Positions 45,301-53,096 of a DNA stretch of 64,000 nucleotides are shown in pieces. Below the pieces are notes generated by a model. The model saw only the letters and a program-made list of their open reading frames with translations, was not told where the DNA came from and made no database searches. A program made the position numbers and the translations under genes. Each line of letters opens with the position of its first letter. Position 1 is the first letter of the stretch. The DNA is from Gillisella vitis (lineage in GTDB: Bacteria; Pseudomonadota; Alphaproteobacteria; Rhizobiales; Rhizobiaceae), in NCBI RefSeq assembly GCF_001541345.2, contig NZ_LMVL02000007.1, forward strand, positions 1 through 64,000. The letters run 5' to 3'.

Positions 45301-45635
45301 ATGCCCTGATCCGAATGAGCACGCGGGATATGCTGGAAGAGCTGGGTCATTCGGTTCTCGAAGCCGGCGACGCGAGAGAGGCTCTCGGCATTATCAATTC
45401 AAATCAGATTGATCTTTTGATGACCGATGTCGGCTTGCCAGATATGTCAGGGGTTGCACTGGTCGAGCGCGTGAGAACAATCGCACCCGATCTGCCTGTA
45501 CTTTTTGCGACGGGACACGATCGGGTGGAAGGCACGGCGATGGGACCCATGACCAGGCTCGTTCGCAAGCCATTTGGATCAGACGATCTGTCCAAGGCTA
45601 TCTTGGCGGTAGTCGGGGGAGTGAGCGAAGGATAG
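42387..45635 (+). CDS. Cytoplasmic multi-PAS hybrid histidine kinase with two receiver domains
   Basis: The protein has about 1082 residues from ATG 42387; ATG 42393 or TTG 42378 are alternatives. It has no membrane segment. Four PAS/PAC units cover about residues 10-540 (for example SEARFRSLAQSMPNHVW and HPNDIPAAAEAW, the PAS_3 type). Then comes a HisKA domain with the phospho-accepting histidine at about 579 in GGVAHDFNNLL, and a HATPase with NLAINARDAM and DTGSGM. Two receiver domains end the protein (LVAEDDNAVRE; LICEDDALIR with DLLMTDVGLPDMSG). The first receiver has TDVVMPGN for its aspartate region. Such kinases sense cytoplasmic redox, light or ligands. The partner regulator is not next to it. 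Confidence 0.92.
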   Translation: MTMSPKASNNFLPLGNPCADAIARFEWSDTPLGDLGQWSSLLRNMTSYVLGSGVPMVLLWGAQGTVIYNDAYASFAGSRHPGSLGQTLRRAWPELLELDQNFLTTVLSGKTLSYRDQHLVVERNSAPHDVWLNIDASCVRNDDGVPCGAVIILKDTTARVRVEQRLQMAQKAGGIGTFEWYPDTGLLEVSDEYRRIWGLSPDIEVTDTLLVSLLHPDDRSNTGPAKLGSDNPLDYVEYRRLFETSGEVRWIARQGEVVSGSGGAKRFVGAAMDITPRKAIEASVRDSEAKWRELFEQMQEGFFVGRAVRDAAGHMHDFIFEELNPAFTKQTGIPAEDAIGHQLGHIVPDVPRDLIDGYARVVDTGVAEMLEAHVPSLDRWFEARARALGGDRFAVLFLEVSERKRAERLVAESEARFRSLAQSMPNHVWTSPPDGALDWFNDRVYAYSGSAQGSLNGDGWAAMVHPNDIPAAAEAWSNARAMEQPYEVEFRLRRHDGVYRWHIARAVPIKASDGKIDRWIGTNTDIDDQKAAETALAEFALTLEHRVEAGTAELVKAQDALRQAQKMETIGNLTGGVAHDFNNLLQVIGGNLQLLAKDIAGNHRAETRVENAMEGVSRGSKLASQLLAFGRRQPLAPKVVSPARLIRNMDEMLRRALGESIEIETVIAGGLWNTLIDSANLENALLNLAINARDAMDGQGKLTIEAGNAFLDDGYTRSHVDVSAGQYVMLAVTDTGSGMSAEVLEKAFDPFFSTKPEGKGTGLGLSMVYGFVKQSGGHIKIYSELGQGTTIKLYLPRSSQSEDVLVNIDMGPIVGGTETILVAEDDNAVRETVMATLSDLGYRVLQAPDAQSALAIIESGMAIDLLFTDVVMPGNLKSTELARKAVERLPQLGVLFTSGYTENSIVHAGRLDPGVELLSKPYTREALARKLRAVFANTKQRMLTATTTQQSIPSVPGDPPVRSLVVLICEDDALIRMSTRDMLEELGHSVLEAGDAREALGIINSNQIDLLMTDVGLPDMSGVALVERVRTIAPDLPVLFATGHDRVEGTAMGPMTRLVRKPFGSDDLSKAILAVVGGVSEG

Positions 45636-45683
45636 TCCAGGAAGCCGTATTTGTGCGACAATAATCCCTAGAGTCTGTCAGGT

Positions 45684-46284
45684 TTAATATGAACCATATC
45701 CTGCATGTCTGAGATAATTTGAGCATTCCTGTGGTGTGAAGAGCTTGAGCAGTTCGCCAATGCGCCTCCACGTTGTTTCGACGGTTCGCTCTTCGGCCTT
45801 TCTGACGAGCGTCTTGAGCTTTGCAAACATCATTTCGATGGGGTTGAGATCGGGGCTGTAGGGCGGCAGGAAAAAGAGATGGGCACCGACATCCCGGATC
45901 GCGTCACGGGCAGGCTTGCCTTTGTGGCTGCCCAGATTGTCCAGAATGATGACGTCGCCTGCCTTCAATGTGGGAACCAGGCATTGACGGATCCATGCGG
46001 TGAAGGCAAGGCCATTGATGGGGCCGTCGAGCACGAAGGGGGCAACGATGCCGTCGCGGCGCAGGCCAGCCAGAAAGGTCAGCGTCTTCCAATGACCATG
46101 AGGGACTTTTGCGATGAGAGGCTCTCCGCGCTGACACCAGCCGCAAGTGCGCGTCATGTTGGTCTTGACCCAGGTTTCGTCAATGAAGACAAGCCTGTCC
46201 GGGTCAAGCCGATGCTGATGGGTCTTCCACCGCGCTCGGAACCGGGCCACCTTCGGCCTGTCCTGCTCGCTTGCCACCAGTGTT
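45684..46284 (-). pseudogene. IS630-family transposase, C-terminal (DDE) part
   Basis: The minus-strand frame starts at the junction with the IS1111-group element and contains the DDE core: RLVFIDETWVKTNMTR for the first aspartate, VIILDNLGSHKG for the second and YSPDLNPIEMMFAKLK for the glutamate. It ends in LRHAGY at 45684. It forms one gene with the N-terminal part at 47641-48004; the joined sequence would read GKTFKK...LVASEQDRP. No start codon of its own is needed in that reading. A GTG at 46277 is only an in-frame codon. Confidence 0.88.
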
Positions 46285-46290
46285 TATGGA

Positions 46291-46302
46291 ATGGCCCGCC
46301 CC
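46291..46302 (+). repeat. Left subterminal inverted repeat of the IS1111-group element
   Basis: The 12 bases ATGGCCCGCCCC are perfectly complementary to 47626-47637. Confidence 0.85.
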
Positions 46303-46357
46303 TTTCCCCAGCGTCTGTTATGATGCTGGCGTGTGAAAGGAAGAAAGGAACGGACCA

Positions 46358-47389
46358 ATGAACATAATGATTCTCGGAATTGATCTGGGCAAGAACTCCT
46401 GCAGCGCAGTTGGTGTCGACGCAACTGGTGCGGTGGTTACTCGCCGGACGATGCGTCGCGAGACGCTGATTGATTACGTAGCGAAGCTCCCGATTTGCGT
46501 GGTCGCAATGGAAGCATGCTGCGGTGCCCATCATCTGGGTCGCCTGTTTGCTAGACAAGGCCACGAGGTCCGGTTGATGTCGCCGGAGTACGTTCGCCCG
46601 TATATCAAAGCCCAGAAGAACGACGACCGGGATGCTGAGGGTATTGCCGAAGCTGCATCTCGACCAACCATGCGTTTTGTCGACCTTAAGAGCGAGGAGC
46701 AACTGGACATCCAGACGCTTCATCGGGCGCGTTCTCGCCTTGTGACTGAACGAACGAACCTCATCAATCAGCTTCGCGCGATCCTGTTGGAGCGTGGGGT
46801 AATCTTTCCGGTTGGGAGGCGAAAACTCGAGCTTGGCGTGGACAGCATGCTTGCAGGGAGCAATGAGGTCTTGTCGTCGCGACTGTGCCAGCTGGTTGGC
46901 GAGTTGCGTGCAGAATGGAAGGAACTCGACACAAAAATCGCAGCTCTGAATACCGAATTTATCCAGTTGGCTCGCGGTGATGCCGCTATGTGCAGGCTGA
47001 CATCTATCCCTGGAATCGGTGTACTCAATGCGACGGCCCTGGTCGCTGCGGTGGGTGATGCGAGCAGCTTCGCCAAGGCTCGCGATCTGGGCGCTTGGCT
47101 CGGATTGGTCCCCAGACAGTACAGTACTGGCGGTAAACCCCGACTGCTTGGGATATCAAAACTAGGCAACACCTATCTGCGCACTCTACTTATTCATGGT
47201 GCTCGCGCGGCGTTACCGTCGCTTTCAACGAGTAACACGCCTCTCGGGCGATGGCTGAAGGCCATGATAGAGCGACGCGTACACCGTAACGCTGTGGTTG
47301 TAGCGCTGGCGAACAAGCTGGCACGAATGGCGTGGGCCGCCTTGCGCAAGGAAACAGCTTTTGACCGCAGTTACCCGGTAGCTGCGTAA
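46358..47389 (+). CDS. IS110-family (IS1111 group) transposase
   Basis: This 343-aa protein has the N-terminal DEDD RuvC-like domain (MILGIDLGKNSCSAVGVD, VAMEACCGAHHLGR, KNDDRDAEGIAEAA) and the C-terminal transposase_20 region with LTSIPGIGVLNATALVAAVGD. GAWLGLVPRQYSTGGK and LIHGARAAL, holding the conserved serine neighbourhood, follow. It is full-length and undamaged. Enzymes of this family use a bridge RNA from the element's noncoding end to choose the target. The gene starts 74 bases from the left end, leaving the longer noncoding stretch on the 3' side. Confidence 0.95.
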   Translation: MNIMILGIDLGKNSCSAVGVDATGAVVTRRTMRRETLIDYVAKLPICVVAMEACCGAHHLGRLFARQGHEVRLMSPEYVRPYIKAQKNDDRDAEGIAEAASRPTMRFVDLKSEEQLDIQTLHRARSRLVTERTNLINQLRAILLERGVIFPVGRRKLELGVDSMLAGSNEVLSSRLCQLVGELRAEWKELDTKIAALNTEFIQLARGDAAMCRLTSIPGIGVLNATALVAAVGDASSFAKARDLGAWLGLVPRQYSTGGKPRLLGISKLGNTYLRTLLIHGARAALPSLSTSNTPLGRWLKAMIERRVHRNAVVVALANKLARMAWAALRKETAFDRSYPVAA

Positions 47390-47625
47390 TCGGATTGGCT
47401 ACGCACTATGAAACGCGCAGCCCAACGAAGTTTGCAGGAAGGATCGTGAAGATGGCCTGACAGTCGAACGGCGTTTGGAAAGCCCGGTTAAAAAAATGGC
47501 ACTGGGTGCCGAAGTGTTTATTGGGGCTCTGAACGTGCGGATGTCCATCTTGGCCATGAGCTTACTCATGAGACCGTATACGTTGACGCAGACTGATCAG
47601 CAAATCGTAGAATGCTCTTGCAAGC
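47390..47625 (+). ncRNA. Candidate bridge-RNA region of the IS1111-group element
   Basis: The 236 bases between the transposase stop and the right subterminal repeat hold no gene. In IS110 relatives the noncoding end encodes the RNA that pairs with target and donor, and in the IS1111 group this is the 3' end. No secondary structure was computed, so this is a positional inference. Confidence 0.35.
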
Positions 47626-47637
47626 GGGGCGGGCCAT
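47626..47637 (-). repeat. Right subterminal inverted repeat of the IS1111-group element
   Basis: The reverse complement is ATGGCCCGCCCC, identical to 46291-46302. IS630 coding sequence resumes at about 47641. Confidence 0.85.
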
Positions 47638-47640
47638 ACG

Positions 47641-47983
47641 TTTTGAAGGTCTTGCCTTCTGCGCGCAGGAACCGCCAGACCGTGTCGTGGGACACGTTGA
47701 TCCCTGAAGCCTTCAGGTCCGCCGACAGGGCACGCACCGTCCAGTCTGACTTGACCTGCAGCCGCTGACGCACTGCATCGGCCGCAGCCCCCCTCAGGGT
47801 TGGCTTGACATAGCCGCCGATCTTCGCTTGCAGCAAGCCTTTGCCCGAACGATTCAACTGTCCGATCCGCACAGCAGATGCCGCCGATATGCCAAACCGC
47901 TCCGCTGCGCGGACCGTCATGCCACCGTTCAACGCCCCCGCAATACGCGTTCGTAAATCCAAAGAAAGAGGTCTTGCCATCAT
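47641..47983 (-). pseudogene. IS630-family transposase, N-terminal (HTH) part
   Basis: From MMARPLSLDLRTRIAGAL at 47983 the frame shows the two helix-turn-helix units of IS630 transposases (GGMTVRAAERFGISAASAV and VRALSADLKASGINVSHDTV). It reaches RAEGKTFK before the IS1111-group insertion, after which it would read foreign codons. The remaining two thirds of the gene are at 45684-46284. A start further up at 48004 is possible. Outer IS630 ends should lie near 45670 and 48030, but convincing terminal repeats were not fixed. Confidence 0.85.
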
Positions 47984-48004
47984 CACCGGCCTCCACACCA
48001 GCAA

Positions 48005-48412
48005 TGATCTTGAATCACAAAATCAACCACAGGGAATCTGGAGGGTTATTTGAGGTCGCATCGGACGGCGCGGCGAATTCGGGCGGCCTCATGTAAGCCG
48101 CATTGAACGAAGGCGCGGGTTGTTTGGCGCTATGGGGATTTAGCCGCGGCGGTGGATGGTGGTTGGCAGGATCGAGCCTTGCCGGAACGCGTCGACAGGT
48201 CTGGAAGGAGAGTCGTGCCGGTATTTGCGGTGTCTTTGATGCCCCTATCGGTTGGCTTGCATCGACCGAACTCTTGGTGCTGTTGCGTTTTACCTCGCGC
48301 AGGCACGATTGGCCAAAGCACTCGCCTCGCGGCCTGCGTGCCGTACGGTGATGTTCCCAGGCTTCAGAAACGGGCTCCAATGACGCGCCCAGCATAGATC
48401 GGCAGTCAGCGG
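48005..48412. other. Noncoding stretch between IS630 and the PAS chemoreceptor
   Basis: These 408 bases include the outer IS630 end on the left. No gene could be supported. Short frames on both strands (for example 48103-48351 plus) are compositional, without ribosome-binding site or family match. Confidence 0.35.
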
Positions 48413-50203
48413 TTAAAATTCCTCCCAGTTTGATTCTTTCGTGGCCAATGCCGCGTTACCGCGTGCGGCCGAGGACGAAACAGGTCTGCGGCTGGCTGGG
48501 GGTGAAGACCGGGGCAGGGGTCGCAGCGGACCACCGGTCGATGATGGCATCGATCTCGGTACATCATCGAACCTGAATTGCTCCAGCAGTTCGAACAGCG
48601 CGGCTGCCTCACGGGCCAGACTGTGGCTTGCGGCAGTTTGCTCTTCGACCATGGCCGCATTCTGCTGGGTCCCCTGATCGACGGTATTGACCGCCTGATT
48701 GATCTCTCCAAGGGCGGTAGATTGCTCGCGAGAGGCTTCGACGATCGCAACGACATTCGTGTTGATGTCGTGCACCTGAGTGGCTATCTCCTGCAAGGCG
48801 GAGCCCGCCTTCGTCACGAGAGAAACACCGTTTTGAACCTGCCCGCCCGAAGCAGTGATCAGCATCTTGATTTCCTTTGCCGCCGTCGCAGATCGCTGTG
48901 CTAATTCACGAACTTCCTGGGCGACGACTGCGAAACCCTTGCCGGCTTCACCGGCGCGGGCGGCCTCGACGCCGGCATTCAATGCCAGAAGATTGGTCTG
49001 GAAAGCGATCTCATCGATGACGCCGATGATGTTGGAGATTTCCCGCGACGAGTTTTCGATCTGATCCATGGCACCGATTGCGTCTCGAACGACCTGACCA
49101 GAGTGCTCCGCATGTTCGCGGGCGCGACTGACGAGCTGTCCGGCCTCTTCGGCGCGGCGGCTGGAGTCCTTCACAGTCGTCGTAATCTCTTCAAGTGCCG
49201 CAGCTGTTTCCTCGACAGAGGCTGCCTGCTGTTCCGTCCGTTTCGCCAGTTCATCGGCTGCGGTGCGAATCTCGCTCGAACCGGCCGCGATCGCACGTGC
49301 ATTGTCAGCGACCGTCGCCATCGCTCGCTTCAGCTTTTCGGAGGCGGCATTGAAATCGGTTCGCAGGCGTTCCAGGGACGGGATGAATGGCTTTTCGATA
49401 TTCTGTGACAAGTCGCCGTTGGCAAGATTGTCCAGGCAACCTGCAAGCTGGTCAACATTTTCGACGCGCCCGGTCACATCGGTCGCAAACTTCACCACCT
49501 TGAAGACATTGCCATTCATGTCGAAGATCGGATTATAGGAGGCCTGGATATAGACCTTGCGCCCGCCCTTGCCGATCCGCATGAACTCGTCCGCCACCAG
49601 TTCGCCTCCGGCAACCTTCATCCAGAAGTCCCGGTAGGCGGCCGAATTGACGTAGGAACTTTCGCAGAACATCGAATGGCGCTTGCCCTGGATCTCGGAC
49701 AGGGCATAACCGAGGGTCGACAGGAAGTTTTCATTGGCTGTCAGCACGTCGCCGGCCGGAGTGAATTCGATGATCGCCTGTGCCCGGGACAGAGCCTCTA
49801 GCTTGCCGGCATCTTCGGCAGTCTTGAGCTTCTGAGCAGTGATGTCGGTGGCGATCTTGATCACCTTCACTGGCCTGCCACGGCGAATGACCGGATTATA
49901 GGAGGCCTCGATCCAGACTTCCTTGCCGCCTTTGCCGATGCGCTTATATTGCTGCTGATCATATTGACCGGCTGAGAGTTTGGCCCAGAATGCCTTGTAA
50001 TCCGATGACCGCGCATAGCCCTGTTCAACAAACATGCTATGCTGCTTGCCGACGATTTCCGATAGCTCATAGCCGAGCGCGCGGCAGAAATTTTCATTGG
50101 CTGTCAATATCTTGCCTGAAAGATCGAACTCGATCATGGCTTGAGATTTTGATAGCGCAGAAAGAATTGCGACAGCATTGGCACCACGATTGAGAATATT
50201 CAC
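48413..50203 (-). CDS. Soluble PAS-PAS chemoreceptor with C-terminal NWEEF tether
   Basis: This 596-aa protein starts at GTG 50203, which follows an ideal GGAGGAT site; the open frame to 50353 lacks family match. Two PAS domains (about residues 15-120 and 140-240; IEFDLSGKILTANENFCRALGY and IEFTPAGDVLTANENFLSTLGY) are followed by a HAMP-like stretch. The signalling domain has tip VIDEIAFQTNLLALNAGVEA. There is no membrane segment, so it senses an internal signal such as redox or energy state through heme or flavin. The C-terminal pentapeptide NWEEF, after a proline/serine-rich linker, is the known docking site for CheR and CheB. Ending so, it may serve the CheR and CheB encoded at 62397-63799 or chromosomal ones. 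Confidence 0.93.
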   Translation of the reverse strand: MNILNRGANAVAILSALSKSQAMIEFDLSGKILTANENFCRALGYELSEIVGKQHSMFVEQGYARSSDYKAFWAKLSAGQYDQQQYKRIGKGGKEVWIEASYNPVIRRGRPVKVIKIATDITAQKLKTAEDAGKLEALSRAQAIIEFTPAGDVLTANENFLSTLGYALSEIQGKRHSMFCESSYVNSAAYRDFWMKVAGGELVADEFMRIGKGGRKVYIQASYNPIFDMNGNVFKVVKFATDVTGRVENVDQLAGCLDNLANGDLSQNIEKPFIPSLERLRTDFNAASEKLKRAMATVADNARAIAAGSSEIRTAADELAKRTEQQAASVEETAAALEEITTTVKDSSRRAEEAGQLVSRAREHAEHSGQVVRDAIGAMDQIENSSREISNIIGVIDEIAFQTNLLALNAGVEAARAGEAGKGFAVVAQEVRELAQRSATAAKEIKMLITASGGQVQNGVSLVTKAGSALQEIATQVHDINTNVVAIVEASREQSTALGEINQAVNTVDQGTQQNAAMVEEQTAASHSLAREAAALFELLEQFRFDDVPRSMPSSTGGPLRPLPRSSPPASRRPVSSSAARGNAALATKESNWEEF

Positions 50204-50427
50204 GGGCGATCCTCCATGGAGACGTTCGTGGCTATACGTCGAGCCACAGTACGAATACTCGCACACTGATATTAATTCGGAATTAATTATAATCGTAACG
50301 GTTGCAGTCCAAATACGCGTAGAGATTCGCGAGTGACGGAGAGAAAATACCACAACCAGACCTTGATGAACGAGGGCGCATGGTCGCGCCCCCGCTTCGG
50401 GAATTCAATCGCTACATCAAACAGGGA

Positions 50428-50583
50428 ATGTCCTGCATCGTAAACCTCAAGATCGACAAACCGGGCGGAGATACGCAATCGGTGCAATTTTCGATGACAC
50501 CGGAACAGTGCAGAGAAATCGCCAACAATCTGATGATCTGCGCGCAGGTCATCGAGTTGGAAAGGCCGACTGCCCCGCAATGA
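50428..50583 (+). CDS. Small conserved-looking protein of unknown function
   Basis: This small frame could start at 50380 (67 aa) or, more likely, at ATG 50428 (51 aa, MSCIVNLKIDKPGGDTQSV). It contains FSMTPEQCREIANNLMICAQVIEL, an amphipathic helix. It ends 6 bases before the convergent HD-GYP gene and is divergent from the chemoreceptor. The protein is acidic and has no known domain. Its codon use looks like real coding, but no strong ribosome-binding site is present. The antisense frame 50287-50580 is less plausible. Confidence 0.45.
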   Translation: MSCIVNLKIDKPGGDTQSVQFSMTPEQCREIANNLMICAQVIELERPTAPQ

Positions 50584-50589
50584 CGCCTC

Positions 50590-51552
50590 TCAGTGGATCG
50601 TGCCGCTGATAACCATTCTGGAAACGAAGGCCTTCAGCAGATCCGGGTCGAAATGCCCGGTTGAATGTATCATCGTGTCAATTGCCTCCGCCTGCGTCCA
50701 GGCCCGCTTGTATGGCCGCACAGTCGTCAATGCCTCATAGACATCGCAGATAGCGGCGATCCGGGCGACAAGCGGAATATCGTTTCCCGCCAATCCATGT
50801 GGATAGCCAGAACCGTCGAATTTCTCGTGGTGGGAAAGACATATCTCAAGGACGGCGTTTGAAACGTAGGGCTCTTTCTTCAACATTTCGTAGCCGCGTT
50901 GCGGATGAGTGCGGACTAGCGCCAGTTCATCGGCCGTGAGTTTGCCGGGCTTGCGCAACAGTTCCACCGGTAACACCATCTTTCCGAGATCGTGAACAAG
51001 CCCTCCAAGGCCGAGTAGGCGGATCTTCTCCTCGTTCAGTCCAAGGTTTCGGCCGAATGTGATCATCAACGCGCTGACGGCCAGCGAATGAAGAAAAGTC
51101 CCTTCATCCTTGTCCTTCAGCTTGGCAACGCCGATCAATGCACTTGTCGTCGACATGGCGTCGGACATGACCTTTTCGACGGCTAGACAGGCGGAATCGA
51201 ATTGAAAGGCGTGATGAAGCTGCGCCTGGACGAGGACGTTTCGAACATAGGGTCGCGTCTCCTCAATAGCCCTTTGCGCCAAGGCAATTTGCTCGCCTGA
51301 GAAAAAGCTATGCAGATGGGCTTGAAAGGCGGCGGGGTTCAGCCCCTCGGGAGGGAACGCGGTATCGGTGTCGATGCCCTTCTGTGTGTCAATGACGACG
51401 CTGATAGCATGGCTTGCCATCATGCGATCGAGATCCAGCGAGGATTTAATCAGAAACCGCCCATGCGGTTTCGCAGGGTCGAGAGCTGTCCCTTCCAGCT
51501 CCTCGACAAACATTCCCACGCGGACCTGATGCAGCCTGATCCTCTTTCGCAA
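50590..51552 (-). CDS. HD-GYP cyclic-di-GMP phosphodiesterase
   Basis: This 320-aa protein has an N-terminal DUF3391-like region (RIRLHQVRVGMFVEELEG) and a C-terminal HD-GYP domain. Visible metal ligands and signature are H155 in FLHSLAVS, HDLGK at 187-191, H216 in THPQRGYEML, and HHEKFDGSGYPHGL at 241-254. The GYP triad is complete, so hydrolysis of cyclic di-GMP to GMP is expected. It lies between the small gene and IS relics and is on the same strand as the chemoreceptor, though not tightly linked. With the GGDEF-EAL protein at 54043 it forms a local c-di-GMP theme. Confidence 0.93.
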   Translation of the reverse strand: MRKRIRLHQVRVGMFVEELEGTALDPAKPHGRFLIKSSLDLDRMMASHAISVVIDTQKGIDTDTAFPPEGLNPAAFQAHLHSFFSGEQIALAQRAIEETRPYVRNVLVQAQLHHAFQFDSACLAVEKVMSDAMSTTSALIGVAKLKDKDEGTFLHSLAVSALMITFGRNLGLNEEKIRLLGLGGLVHDLGKMVLPVELLRKPGKLTADELALVRTHPQRGYEMLKKEPYVSNAVLEICLSHHEKFDGSGYPHGLAGNDIPLVARIAAICDVYEALTTVRPYKRAWTQAEAIDTMIHSTGHFDPDLLKAFVSRMVISGTIH

Positions 51553-51911
51553 CTAGCTCTCCCCAGAAGTCTCCCTTTACTGCCACGCGATAATGAGCAT
51601 TCTTCCTACGATATGACTAATAGTCCATGGTGTGGAGTGGGGCAATCACCTGAGGCACCAACCCGGGCAGCGCTCGCAATCTACATGTGCGCCGAACCGG
51701 AACGCGGATTTCGATAGCCTGTGCAGGAGGCTGTTCAATCTGAATGAGCCACCGGAGCGCCCTGCCGGACCTGGAATTCCGATCGACGGTTCTGGATAGA
51801 GAGGCCTGACATAACTCGAACAGGAGGTGGCAATGCCCGAAATCCCTGCAAAGGGCTCTGCCGTGGCCAGAACGATGTCCATGCCATTGGTTTGGAGTGG
51901 GCAACTGAGAC
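51553..51911. other. Degenerate stretch downstream of relics
   Basis: This 359-base segment contains no supported gene. Both strands carry frames (for example 51646-51882 minus) without recognisable family. It is bordered by the ArsR relic and the HD-GYP start and should include the HD-GYP promoter on its left. Confidence 0.35.
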
Positions 51912-52025
51912 CCGAACCTCCTCCAGATACTCTTCCTATTGTCGGAGGAAGAGCTGGATGTCGGCGAACTGGCTATGCGGGTGGGCCTTGAGCGATCGGA
52001 GGTGTCGCGGCATCTATTAAAGCTC
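51912..52025 (+). pseudogene. ArsR-family regulator relic
   Basis: A short plus-strand frame reads DPNLLQILFLLSEEELDVGE and then LAMRVGLERSEVSRHLLKL, the winged-helix DNA-binding part of an ArsR regulator. A TGA precedes it, and at about 52025 it passes into the IS5 remnant. Only about 38 residues are left, so it cannot function. Confidence 0.6.
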
Positions 52026-52352
52026 GCGCCATCGGCTGCGTTCGAGCGTGCCGATGTTTCCACGGTGTTCTCTATGTCTGTCATACGAGAAGGTGAAGTC
52101 CTGGGCATCTGCGCCCTTTTCGCCGGTGCTGTCGATCATCAGCCATTCCAGGTCAGCTTCGCGCGCCAGAACCCGAAAGCATCTGGTCAAGTACGCCCAT
52201 CTCGATCCAGCGGTAATAGCGCCGTTTCACCGAGCGATAGTCCCCCAGCCGCGCCGGCAGGTCGCGCCAGCGTCCGCCCGAACGGCCATCCATAATAACG
52301 CATCAAGGAAATCCCGGTCGTCGGTGCGCGGACCACGACGACCTTTGGTCCC
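52026..52352 (-). pseudogene. IS5-family transposase relic
   Basis: The minus strand carries SGTKGRRGPRTDDRDFLDAL, then in shifted frames GRWRDLPARLGDYRSVKRRY and YRWIEMGVLDQM, and a trace of DLEWLMIDST. These are the N-terminal half of an IS5-type transposase. At least two frameshifts are present and the C-terminal half is missing. Confidence 0.75.
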
Positions 52353-52386
52353 ACTAGGCACAAAAGCCTTGATGCTCCTGATGTTA

Positions 52387-52992
52387 TTAGCGACTTGCAA
52401 CCAGCACGCCAGCGCCAATCATGAGCGCCCCAGCGCCACGGTTCAACACGCCGAGCTTCTTCGGATCGGTAAGAGCGGATTTTGCCCTCTGTCCCAGATA
52501 CACGTGCCCACCTACGACCACGACCTCGATGAGCGCGATGATCGCCAGCAATTCCAGTGTGTCAGACACTGTTAGTGGCCGAATGCCGAGAACTCCCGGT
52601 AGGAGCGCGAGGTAGAAGATTGGCATCTTGGGGTTGGATATGTTCAAAAGAAACCCGGTTAAGAAGAGCCATACCAAGCCGCCGCGCATCACCCGGGGCT
52701 TAATGTCCGGTTTCGATCTCCACATCATAACGCCTGTGTAGATCAGATACATGGCACCCACATACTGAATGAATCGCAGCTTCTCGTTCATGTATTGGGC
52801 AATTGCATTGAAGCCAATTGCCGCGAAGATGACGAACAGAAAGATGCTGCAAACGACCCCAACACCATACGCAATTCCGTGCGCCGGGCCGTTGGAGACA
52901 GTTTTGGAAAAAATCGTAAGGTTGTCCGGGCCTGGGCTCGCGGCGAATACGAAGAAAGCCAAGCAAAACGTAAGAATTGTCTGAGTGTCCAT
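52387..52992 (-). CDS. LysE/RhtB-family amino-acid exporter (second copy)
   Basis: This 201-aa membrane protein shares with the gene at 37531 the AASPGPDNLTIFSKTVSNGP opening, NISNPKMPIFYLALLPGVLG and VVVGGHVYLGQRAKSAL, with about half of the positions alike. It has about six membrane segments and no lesion. It would export an amino acid or analogue. Both copies lie next to insertion-sequence debris, so they may have been spread as passengers. The frame starts at ATG 52992 with no adjacent regulator. Confidence 0.9.
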   Translation of the reverse strand: MDTQTILTFCLAFFVFAASPGPDNLTIFSKTVSNGPAHGIAYGVGVVCSIFLFVIFAAIGFNAIAQYMNEKLRFIQYVGAMYLIYTGVMMWRSKPDIKPRVMRGGLVWLFLTGFLLNISNPKMPIFYLALLPGVLGIRPLTVSDTLELLAIIALIEVVVVGGHVYLGQRAKSALTDPKKLGVLNRGAGALMIGAGVLVASR

Positions 52993-53096
52993 TCGCTGCT
53001 CCTCTGTTCGCTAAATTCATCGAAATTAAAGTTGCCGCCATCGAAATAGTCAGTGCCGACTTTCTTGTGTCGTTCGGTAGGCGCATTGTACCCGAA

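Larger units (their letters stand above)
46285..47640. mobile_element. IS110-family element, IS1111 group, inserted in the IS630 transposase gene
   Basis: The unit holds one transposase and about 250 noncoding bases after it. Subterminal inverted repeats ATGGCCCGCCCC lie at 46291-46302 and 47626-47637, a hallmark of the IS1111 group. It interrupts the IS630 gene within an A-rich tract of its coding strand (lysine codons). Ends are given to within a few bases. Confidence 0.85.

Noticed and set aside
48103..48351. Plus-strand frame of 82 codons after IS630
   Set aside because: Low-complexity W/G/R-rich translation and no homologue suspected.
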